DNA of 63,244 bases from Brevundimonas sp. (lineage in GTDB: Bacteria > Pseudomonadota > Alphaproteobacteria > Caulobacterales > Caulobacteraceae). Position 1 is the first letter of the stretch, and every line of letters begins with the position of its first letter. The stretch spans positions 1 through 63,244 of the forward strand of contig NZ_JAUYNX010000007.1 of the NCBI RefSeq assembly GCF_030704825.1. The letters run 5' to 3'. Position numbers and translations under genes: made by a program. The notes beneath the pieces are model-generated. The model saw only the letters and a program-made list of their open reading frames with translations, was not told the DNA's origin and searched no databases. This document shows, one piece after another, positions 56,319-63,244 of this stretch.

Positions 56319-56756
56319 TCAGGGGTCGAACGCCGCGATCAGGGCCTTCAGATCCGGCTCGTCGACACGGCGGACGCCTTCGTCCCGGCTGACCCAGACC
56401 CGGTCGCGCTCGGCCTGCTCGTGCCAGGTCGCGTGTTCGATCCGCACCTCAAGCGCATGGACGGCGACCACGCACCAGCGCGGGGCGCGGCGCTTGAGCA
56501 CCTTCAGATAGCGGAACGTCCCGATCGGTTCGGCGGTCGTCTCACCCTCGACGCCGGCCTCCTCCAGCGCTTCCTGGGCGGCGGATCCGGCGTCGGTCAT
56601 GCCCGCCATCCGCCCGCCCTTGGGCGTGACCCAGCGGCGGGTCTCGCGGGACGTGACCAGCAGGATTTCGATGCCCTCCGGTCCGCGCCGCCACGGCAGG
56701 GCCGCGACCTGGCGTCGCTCGGCCGGCCTGGTGCGGGGGGGCTCGCCGGCCGTCAC
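56319..56756 (-). CDS. NUDIX hydrolase, DIPP-like
   Basis: A 145-residue NUDIX protein. The box is GMTDAGSAAQEALEEAGV, with Gln in place of the usual Arg of REUxEE, as in diphosphoinositol/diadenosine polyphosphate hydrolases; WVTPKGGRM precedes it. It would hydrolyse a nucleoside or polyphosphate diphosphate bond. The GTG start overlaps the Pit stop codon (GTGA), tying it to phosphate transport. Confidence 0.88.
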   Translation of the reverse strand: MTAGEPPRTRPAERRQVAALPWRRGPEGIEILLVTSRETRRWVTPKGGRMAGMTDAGSAAQEALEEAGVEGETTAEPIGTFRYLKVLKRRAPRWCVVAVHALEVRIEHATWHEQAERDRVWVSRDEGVRRVDEPDLKALIAAFDP

Positions 56757-57754
56757 GTCAGGAAGGCTCCGCCGATCCAGTAGAAGACCGCCGCCACCGC
56801 CGCGGCGGCCGGCATGGTCACGAACCAGGCCAGGACGATCCGGCGCGCGATGCCCCAGCGCACGGCCGAGGTCCGCCGCGCCGCGCCGACCCCGACGATG
56901 GCCCCGGTAATGGTGTGGGTGGTCGACACCGGTATGCCCAGGCCGGTGGCCAGGAACAGGGTGATCGCTCCGCCCGTCTCGGCGCAGAACCCCTGCTGCG
57001 GGCTCAGCCGGGTGATCTTCGATCCCATGGTGTGGACGATGCGCCAGCCGCCGAACAGCGTGCCCAGGGCGATCGCCGCCTGGCAGGTGATGACCACCCA
57101 GAACGGCACCATGAATTCCGATCCCGGCGGCGCGCGCGAATACAGCAGGACGGCGATGATCCCCATGGTCTTCTGCGCGTCATTGCCGCCGTGCCCCAGG
57201 GAATAGGCCGAGGCCGAGACGAACTGCAGCCGCCGGAAGACCCTGTCGGCGAAGGAGGGATTGGCCTTCACGAACACCCAGGAGACGATGAACACCAGCA
57301 CCAGGGCCAGGGCGAAGCCGACGGCCGGCGACAGGAAGATCGCCGCCACCGTCTTGGTCACGCCGGCCACGATGACGGCGCCGCTTCCCGCCTTGGCGAC
57401 GCCCGCGCCCAGCAGGCCGCCGATCAGGGCGTGCGAACTGGAAGACGGGATCCCGGCCAGCCAGGTGATGACGTTCCAGCTGATCGCCCCCATCAGGGCG
57501 CCGAAGATGACCTGGTCCGAGATGATCTCGGGATCGATGATGCCGCGGCCGATGGTGTCGGCGACGTGCAGACCGAAGAACAGGAAGGCGATGAAGTTGA
57601 AGAAGGCCGCCCAGCCCACGGCGAACATCGGCGGCAGGACACGCGTCGCGACGATGGTGGCGATGGAGTTGGCGGCGTCGTGCAGCCCGTTCAGGAAGTC
57701 GAACAGAAGGGCGACGGCGATCAGGAAGATCAGGATCAGCAGGGCGCCGTCCAT
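56753..57754 (-). CDS. Inorganic phosphate transporter, Pit family
   Basis: A 333-residue membrane protein with about ten hydrophobic segments and the two inverted PHO4 signatures: LNGLHDAANSIATIVATR near the N-terminus and SLGHGGNDAQKTMGIIA near 195. It is a low-affinity, cation-coupled phosphate transporter. DUF47 lies nine bases upstream and a NUDIX gene overlaps its end. Confidence 0.93.
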   Translation of the reverse strand: MDGALLILIFLIAVALLFDFLNGLHDAANSIATIVATRVLPPMFAVGWAAFFNFIAFLFFGLHVADTIGRGIIDPEIISDQVIFGALMGAISWNVITWLAGIPSSSSHALIGGLLGAGVAKAGSGAVIVAGVTKTVAAIFLSPAVGFALALVLVFIVSWVFVKANPSFADRVFRRLQFVSASAYSLGHGGNDAQKTMGIIAVLLYSRAPPGSEFMVPFWVVITCQAAIALGTLFGGWRIVHTMGSKITRLSPQQGFCAETGGAITLFLATGLGIPVSTTHTITGAIVGVGAARRTSAVRWGIARRIVLAWFVTMPAAAAVAAVFYWIGGAFLT

Positions 57755-57763
57755 GAGGCGCTC

Positions 57764-58408
57764 CTACAGATGCTCGACCAGAACGCCGTTGATGCGGTTG
57801 GCCACATCCTCGAACCGGTCCACCACCTTCTCCAGGTGGTCGTAGACCTCGGCCCCGGTGATGAAGGCCATCGGATCGCTGGTCCGGTGCGTCTCGTACA
57901 GCGCCTTCATGCCATGGTCGTACAGGGTGTCGGACTCGCTCTCCAGCCGCGCGATCTTCTCGGTCAGGTCGTTCAGCCGCCCGCGGTATTTGCGCATGTC
58001 CGGCAACAGGCTGACCGCCTCGACCGTCAACGCCGCCGCCTCGACCGCGATGTCGCCCAGCTGGCGCATGTGCGGCGCGAAGTCCCGCATCTCGTACAGG
58101 GTGATGACCTTGGCGGTCTTCTGCATCTGGTCGATGGAGTCATCGAGCGAATTGGTCAGGCCGCGGATGTCGGAGCGGTCGAACGGGGTGATGAAGCTGC
58201 GCCGCACGGCGAACAGGACCTCGCGCGCCACCGCGTCGGCCTCATGCTCGTGGTCGACGATCTTCTGGCACCAGTGGGGGACCTCGTCGCCGCCCTCCAG
58301 CACCTTGCGCAGGGCGTCCGCCCCCTTGATCAACGTCGCGGCGTGGGCGTCGAACAGCCGGAAGAAATTGTCTTCCTTGGGCAGCAACGCCTGAAACCAG
58401 CCCAGCAT
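57764..58408 (-). CDS. Pit accessory protein, DUF47/PhoU-like
   Basis: A 214-residue all-helical protein of the TIGR00153/DUF47 family, which pairs with Pit transporters. Visible blocks are FFRLFDAHAATLIKGADAL, IVDHEHEADAVAREVLFAV and the PhoU-like DHLEKVVDRFEDVANRINGV. The ATG has GGGAGA upstream. Its stop is nine bases before the pit start. Confidence 0.92.
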   Translation of the reverse strand: MLGWFQALLPKEDNFFRLFDAHAATLIKGADALRKVLEGGDEVPHWCQKIVDHEHEADAVAREVLFAVRRSFITPFDRSDIRGLTNSLDDSIDQMQKTAKVITLYEMRDFAPHMRQLGDIAVEAAALTVEAVSLLPDMRKYRGRLNDLTEKIARLESESDTLYDHGMKALYETHRTSDPMAFITGAEVYDHLEKVVDRFEDVANRINGVLVEHL

Positions 58409-58487
58409 CGGCGAATCTCCCGCGCAATCGGTATGCGGGTCAGTCCCGCGTCCGAACCGGCGCGTCAACCCGTCCGGGCGCGGACGA

Positions 58488-58991
58488 TCAGTCATCCTCC
58501 TTGGCGGCCGCCGCGCCGAGGGCCGTGCAATCGAAGCGCAGGCAGAATTTCTCCATCAGGTCGGTCATCCGCGGGACGAGCAGCGGCATCATCACCTCCT
58601 GGATTTCCGAATTCATGTCGACCTGTTTGCGCACCACCGAGCGTCCGACGGGCGACTCGTAGAAGGCGATGGCCGCCTCCAGCTCCTGGACCGTGAAGCT
58701 GTCGGCCACGTCGTCCTGCACCTCCAGGATGGTGGTCTCGAGGACGTTCGCGAACATCTCGGTCATGTTGTCGACCATCCAGGCGCGCTGGTCGACCGGC
58801 AGGCCGGAGTCCCCGTAACCCTCCTCGATCTGGCGGCGCATCTGCTTCATCAGGTCGCCGCCCTGGGTCAGCTCCAGATAGCGGCCGGCGAGATCGAGAT
58901 GGCTTTGCCGGGCGGCGTCCGGCGCGGTCTGGGCCAGGGCAGGCCCCGCCCATGCCGTCAGCAGGACGGCCAGAATGACGATGATCCGCAT
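58488..58991 (-). CDS. DUF2059 protein, exported (second copy)
   Basis: A 167-residue protein with a signal peptide (MRIIVILAVLLTAWAGPALA) and the DUF2059 block FTVQELEAAIAFYESPVGRS. It is clearly related to the copy at 55687-56262. The ATG at 58991 follows GAGGGGGAG. It is the first gene of a five-gene minus-strand set with DUF47, pit, NUDIX and the other DUF2059. Confidence 0.84.
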   Translation of the reverse strand: MRIIVILAVLLTAWAGPALAQTAPDAARQSHLDLAGRYLELTQGGDLMKQMRRQIEEGYGDSGLPVDQRAWMVDNMTEMFANVLETTILEVQDDVADSFTVQELEAAIAFYESPVGRSVVRKQVDMNSEIQEVMMPLLVPRMTDLMEKFCLRFDCTALGAAAAKEDD

Positions 58992-59045
58992 GACGCTCCC
59001 CCTCGATCGGTTCATTCTCTCGCCGGCCGGGGATCAGCGCAAACA

Positions 59046-59079
59046 AAAAGGGCGGCGGACCCTGCGGTCGCCGCCCTTT
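59046..59079 (-). terminator. Terminator after rplA
   Basis: Read on the minus strand, AAAGGGCGGCGACC pairs with a GGTCCGCCGCCCTTT arm (one bulged base), followed by TTGTTT. It starts about 20 bases after the rplA stop. Confidence 0.85.
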
Positions 59080-59099
59080 CCGCTGCGGTTCAAGCAGTG

Positions 59100-59798
<699 letters not shown>

Positions 59799-59802
59799 GG
59801 CG

Positions 59803-60234
59803 TCAGCCCTCCACAACTTCGAGGCCCATCGCAATCGCGGAGCCTTCGATGATCTTGGTTGCCGCGTCGATGTCGTGGGCGTTGAGATCCGCCATCTTGA
59901 TCGTCGCGATTTCGGACAGCTGCGAGCGCTTGATCTTGCCCGCGCTGATCTTGCCCGGCTCTTTCGACCCCGACTTGAGCCCGGCTGCCTTCTTGATCAG
60001 GAAGCTGGCGGGCGGCGTCTTGGTGACGAACGTGAACGAACGATCCGCATAGACGGTGATGATCGTGGGGAGCGGGGTGGTCTTCTCGATTTCCTGCGTG
60101 GCAGCGTTGAACTGCTTGCAGAACTCCATGATGTTGACCCCACGCTGACCCAGCGCAGGCCCGATCGGCGGTGATGGATTGGCAGCGCCCGCGGGCACCT
60201 GCAGCTTGATATAGCCTTCGATCTTCTTGGCCAT
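59803..60234 (-). CDS. rplK: 50S ribosomal protein L11
   Basis: A 143-residue L11, part of the GTPase-associated centre. The N-terminal domain reads [20 protein letters not shown] and [18 protein letters not shown]; the RNA-binding domain ends GLEVVEG. Codons are visibly less GC-biased (CCA, TCA, GCA, GAT) than in genes left of 59.6 kb, and the sequence reads like Sphingomonadales L11. It is followed four bases later by rplA. Confidence 0.96.
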   Translation of the reverse strand: MAKKIEGYIKLQVPAGAANPSPPIGPALGQRGVNIMEFCKQFNAATQEIEKTTPLPTIITVYADRSFTFVTKTPPASFLIKKAAGLKSGSKEPGKISAGKIKRSQLSEIATIKMADLNAHDIDAATKIIEGSAIAMGLEVVEG

Positions 60235-60587
60235 CGGATGGCCTCCTTTCTTCCTGTTGGCGCCGGGTGTTTCACCGAAGCCTCAGAGTGAGCGGTCGAG
60301 CAGCGAGCCGAAGCTTGCCTCCCGCGGTGGATCGACCTGCAAGGCCGAAGCCCGGGCCGATACCCCCCCATTTGCCGAAAGACAACCCAATTGCCGTCCG
60401 GGGCAGGCTGCCAGATCGGAGATCGCTGGCTAGCCTATTATGAATAAAGGGAATTTTACGACCCATCCCGGTTCAAGGGCGCCCTGCCGATTCTGAGCGA
60501 ACCAATCGGCGGGGCCCGGGTTCATCCACGCAAGCTGCCTCAACGGTGGACCGTACCTGCCGAACGGAAACAATTGGAGTCGCTGAA
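60235..60587. other. 353-base gap upstream of rplK
   Basis: This is the divergent promoter region for rplK (minus) and the small secreted gene (plus). The stretch 60430-60465 is AT-rich (CTATTATGAATAAAGGG) and may contain -10 elements for either direction. The L1-binding operator expected in an rplK-rplA leader could lie near 60240-60300, but I cannot identify it. No ORF is convincing. Confidence 0.5.
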
Positions 60588-60950
60588 ATGATCAAGAATC
60601 TCTTCGTCGCAGCCGCCGCTGGCGGCCTCGCTCTCGCCGCCGCCCCGGCCATCGCCCAGAACCAGGACGGTCTCGTCAACGTCAACATCACCGACATTGA
60701 TATCCTGCGCAACTCGCTGAACAAGAACGATGTCGACGTGCTCAACAACCTGCTTGCCAACGCGCAAGTCTCGGTGCCGGTTGTGGTCCAGGTTCCCGTC
60801 GGAATCGCGGCCAACGTCTGCGGCACCACCGTGGCGGTGCTGAGCGCGGCCGGTAGCGGCGGAGCCTGCACGGCGACCACCGCATCGCGCGCGCTGGGCA
60901 ATGCGATCAACCGTCAGGTGATCGACAAGGCGACCACCACCAGCCAGTAA
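60588..60950 (+). CDS. Small secreted protein of unknown function
   Basis: A 120-residue protein with a signal peptide (MIKNLFVAAAAGGLALAAAP, then AIAQ) and an Asn/Asp/Val-rich mature part (GLVNVNITDIDILRNSL, VPVVVQVPVGIAANVCG) with two cysteines. It resembles short exported proteins common in Sphingomonadales and some other Alphaproteobacteria (from memory). The ATG has TTGGAG upstream. It lies between nusG and rplK on the opposite strand, which splits a normally compact operon. Confidence 0.75.
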   Translation: MIKNLFVAAAAGGLALAAAPAIAQNQDGLVNVNITDIDILRNSLNKNDVDVLNNLLANAQVSVPVVVQVPVGIAANVCGTTVAVLSAAGSGGACTATTASRALGNAINRQVIDKATTTSQ

Positions 60951-61002
60951 TCGGCGCAAGTCGATGATCAAGGAGGCCGGTCCCGAAAGGGGCCGGCCTT
61001 CG

Positions 61003-61539
61003 TTATTTCGCCAGTTCGACCTGCTCGAAGTCCAGTTCCACCGGAGTCGCGCGGCCGAAGATCGAGACCCCGACCTTGACCCGGTTCTTGTCGAAATCGA
61101 GCTCTTCGACGATCCCGTTGAAGCTCGCGAAGGGGCCGTCGAGGACCTTGACCGAATCGCCGATCTCGTAATCGACGTGGACCTGCTTGCGCGGTTCGGC
61201 GGCGGCCTGTTCGCGCGCGCCGAAATAGCGCGCGGCCTCACGCTCGCTGATCGGCTGCGGCTTGCCGTTGGGGCCAAGGAAACCCGTGACTTTGGGGGTG
61301 TTCTTGACGAGGTGGTAGACGTCGTCGCTGAGCATCAGCTTGGCCAGCACGTAGCCAGGCATGAACTTGCGTTCGACCTGGACCTTCTTGCCGCGCTTGA
61401 CCTCGGTCACGGTTTCGGTGGGCACCTCGACCTGCTCGACGAGCTGCTGCAAGCCCATCCGCTCGGCTTCGGAGAGGATGGCGTCGCGAACCTTGTTCTC
61501 GAAGCCGGAATAAGCGTGAATGATATACCAGCGGTGCAT
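61003..61539 (-). CDS. nusG: Transcription termination/antitermination factor NusG
   Basis: A 178-residue NusG with its N-terminal NGN domain ([20 protein letters not shown], then [20 protein letters not shown]) and C-terminal KOW domain ([20 protein letters not shown]). It binds RNA polymerase and links it to Rho and S10. The wording of the sequence is close to Sphingomonadales NusG. It is downstream of secE, as usual. Confidence 0.96.
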   Translation of the reverse strand: MHRWYIIHAYSGFENKVRDAILSEAERMGLQQLVEQVEVPTETVTEVKRGKKVQVERKFMPGYVLAKLMLSDDVYHLVKNTPKVTGFLGPNGKPQPISEREAARYFGAREQAAAEPRKQVHVDYEIGDSVKVLDGPFASFNGIVEELDFDKNRVKVGVSIFGRATPVELDFEQVELAK

Positions 61540-61573
61540 GAAAACCTTCGGAGTCAGGCGAGTTCGGGCGAAA

Positions 61574-61768
61574 TCAGGCGAGGGCGAGGAGCTGGCGGAC
61601 GACCCAGCCGAATAGCGAATCGATACCGAGGAAGAACACCGCGAGGATCACCATCATGATCCCCACCATGATCGCGGTGGTGACGGTTTCCTGGCGGCTC
61701 GGCCAGACGACCTTGCGCGCCTCGGCCTGGACCTGGCGCATGAATTCACCGGGGCTGGTCTTGGCCAT
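61574..61768 (-). CDS. secE: Preprotein translocase subunit SecE
   Basis: A 64-residue single-span SecE: MAKTSPGEFMRQVQAEARKV, the VWPSRQET motif before the membrane helix, then TTAIMVGIMMVILAVFFLGI. It stabilises SecY. The start at 61768 fits the family length; the frame is open upstream without similarity. nusG follows 34 bases later. Confidence 0.95.
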   Translation of the reverse strand: MAKTSPGEFMRQVQAEARKVVWPSRQETVTTAIMVGIMMVILAVFFLGIDSLFGWVVRQLLALA

Positions 61769-61914
61769 CGCCTGACGTTTCCTCGCAGTTTGCGCGTCTC
61801 GCGCCATCGGCTCCGCGCCGCCGCGGCCGGGTGCCGCGAACAGGCTGAAGTTCTCCGATGTCGGAAGACAGGGGCGCCAATACAAGCGTGCGGGGCGGAA
61901 GGCAAGGGCGCGGT

Positions 61915-63244
61915 TCAGGCAGCGGCGGCCTGCCCGTCGCGCCACACCCCATCCCACAGTTCGCTTGGCGGTGCGCCGGTCAGTGCGCGGGCCCGGGCCA
62001 GCATCAACCGCGCCGGGCGGTCGTCGGGCTCCAGCTCGGCCGCGCGGGCAAAAGCGCCGAGCGCATCGTCCCAGCGCCGCTCGGCAAGCGCCGCGCGGCC
62101 TTCGGCGTAGGCGGCGTGGCTGGCTGCGCGCCGCGCGGGATCGGCGGGATCGCGGACGAGCACTTCGAACACCGTTTCGGGCCGCTTGCGCCCGCGCACC
62201 GCGATCAGATCGATCTCGCGCATCGGCTGCGCCCCCGCGACCGCCAGCGCGGTCGTCTGATCGACCAGCATTTCCACGCCATAGGTCTTGGTCAGGTCCT
62301 GGAGCCTCGCGGCCAGGTTCACGCTGTCGCCGATCACGGTGTAGTCCATCCGCTTGGGACTGCCGATCGTCCCCGCGACGACTTCGCCCGTGGCGATGCC
62401 CACGCCGAGACGAAGCGGCAGCGCGCCACGCGCCTCGCGCCGCAGGTTGACCGCATCCAGCATGGCGAGCATCTGCAACCCGCTGGCAAAGGCGTTGTGC
62501 GCATCGCGTCCGCTCGACAGCGGCGCCCCGAACACCGCCATCACCGCATCGCCGATATACTTGTCGAGCACGCCGCCATGCCCCGAGACCGCCTCGTAGA
62601 GTTCGGTGAACAGCTCGTTGAGCGTTTCGACCGTCTCGCGCGCCGAGAGGTCCTCGGCCATCGAGGTGAAGCCGCGGATGTCGGCAAACAGCACGCTGGC
62701 CCGGCAGGCGGTGCCGAACAGCGAATCGTCGTCACGGCCGAGCACCTGATCGACCACCTCTTGCGTCATGAACCGGCGCATCGCGCCTTGCAGCCGCTTG
62801 CCTTCGGAAATGTCCTCGATCACCAGCAGCACGCCCACCCGGCCGTTGTCGCCTTCGAGCGGGGTGATCGAGAGGTTGACCGCCGGGGGGCGCTCGCGAT
62901 TGGTCGCCAGTTCGATGTCGAGCAGCAGCTTGGGCTCGCCGCTGTCGGCCACCGCCGCGATCTCGTCGACCAGCCGCGGGTTGAACCGCGGAAGCAGCGC
63001 CCGCGCATCGAGGCCGAGGAGCAGCGTGGCCGAGGCCCCGAGAATCTCGGTCGCGGCGGCATTGAGCTTGGTGATCTTCCAGTCGAGATCGAGCGCGATC
63101 ACTCCACCCGACATCGAGCGCAGGATCGAATCGTCGAAGCTGCGGGCCGAAACCGCCTCGCTGAACAGCCGCGCGTTGTCGATCGCCACCGCCGCCTGCG
63201 CCCCGAACGCGCCGACCCGGGCCGCGTCGTCTTCGGTAAACTCC
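61915..63244 (-). CDS. Class III adenylate/guanylate cyclase with GAF and PAS domains, 5' end outside window
   Basis: At least 443 residues; the frame runs off the right edge. It starts with the end of a GAF domain (GAFGAQAAVAIDNARLF), then a PAS domain (SMSGGVIALDLDWKITKLNA), then a class III cyclase domain with metal-binding aspartates in LFADIRGFTSM and DKYIGDAVMAVFGAP and the VIGDSVNLAARL block, and ends with a TPR-like pair of helices. It would make cAMP (or cGMP) under sensory control. Codon use (GCG, CTC, GAT) differs from the left 59 kb. It lies just upstream of secE on the same strand. Confidence 0.9.
   Translation of the reverse strand, partial: EFTEDDAARVGAFGAQAAVAIDNARLFSEAVSARSFDDSILRSMSGGVIALDLDWKITKLNAAATEILGASATLLLGLDARALLPRFNPRLVDEIAAVADSGEPKLLLDIELATNRERPPAVNLSITPLEGDNGRVGVLLVIEDISEGKRLQGAMRRFMTQEVVDQVLGRDDDSLFGTACRASVLFADIRGFTSMAEDLSARETVETLNELFTELYEAVSGHGGVLDKYIGDAVMAVFGAPLSSGRDAHNAFASGLQMLAMLDAVNLRREARGALPLRLGVGIATGEVVAGTIGSPKRMDYTVIGDSVNLAARLQDLTKTYGVEMLVDQTTALAVAGAQPMREIDLIAVRGRKRPETVFEVLVRDPADPARRAASHAAYAEGRAALAERRWDDALGAFARAAELEPDDRPARLMLARARALTGAPPSELWDGVWRDGQAAAA

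Overview
The window is GC-rich, with a strong preference for GCC, CTG and GAC codons. It looks like chromosomal DNA from an alphaproteobacterium of the Caulobacterales, most likely Brevundimonas-like. Grounds: a TrcR-type DUF1013 regulator, the gene order phoR-pstCAB-phoU-phoB, COQ9 and UbiX, a three-gene proton-translocating transhydrogenase, an ScfR-type regulator divergent from aceA, and an aa3-type CoxIV subunit. The genus is inferred from remembered gene content; no search was run.

Layout. 0-8 kb: the 3' end of a cysteine synthase gene, DUF1428, a secreted beta/gamma-crystallin protein, trcR, ubiX with small partners, a diguanylate cyclase, purEK, COQ9 and rpsU. 8-17.5 kb: a REP-like inverted repeat pair, a NatAB-type ABC exporter, then the Pho cluster with a candidate Pho box. 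17.5-28 kb: a minus-strand operon of fatty-acid/sterol hydroxylase, GH3 adenylating enzyme and enolase-superfamily enzyme, then gamma-glutamyltransferase, two poorly characterised secreted proteins, Hsp33 and an SDR with a membrane tail. 28-38 kb: a phosphoserine phosphatase/phosphoglycerate dehydrogenase fusion, a GDSL autotransporter esterase, an M23 peptidase, an MHYT hybrid kinase, and aceA divergent from scfR across an inverted-repeat-rich promoter. 38-47 kb: a secreted HExxH protein, a WYL regulator, an acyltransferase, then a seven-gene pnt operon that alternates the Pnt subunits with small uncharacterised ORFs. 47-59 kb: an acyltransferase-DUF998 fusion, opgH bracketed by two CTGC-N3-GCAG palindromes, CoxIV, a serine hydrolase, PepF, and a minus-strand phosphate block (DUF2059, DUF47, Pit, NUDIX, DUF2059).

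The last 3.6 kb (rplA, rplK, a small secreted protein, nusG, secE, a class III cyclase) differs. Codon use shifts towards GCG, CTC and GAT. RplK, NusG and the first ~50 residues of RplA read like Sphingomonadales/Erythrobacter proteins, while the rest of RplA reads like Caulobacterales. The likeliest explanation is a chimeric assembly join, or less likely a recombination, inside the conserved part of rplA. Anything inferred across about 59.6 kb should be treated with care.

Working links. Phosphate uptake and sensing occur twice: high-affinity Pst-PhoBR (with no pstS in the window) and low-affinity Pit-DUF47. Carbon and redox are represented by isocitrate lyase with its acyl-CoA-type regulator and by the transhydrogenase. 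The strongest candidates for undescribed biology are the hydroxylase-GH3-enolase operon (possible lipoamino-acid synthesis), the extra small membrane proteins of the pnt operon, the SerB-SerA fusion, and PhaR-like sites around opgH. No CRISPR array, prophage, transposase, tRNA or rRNA gene was seen.
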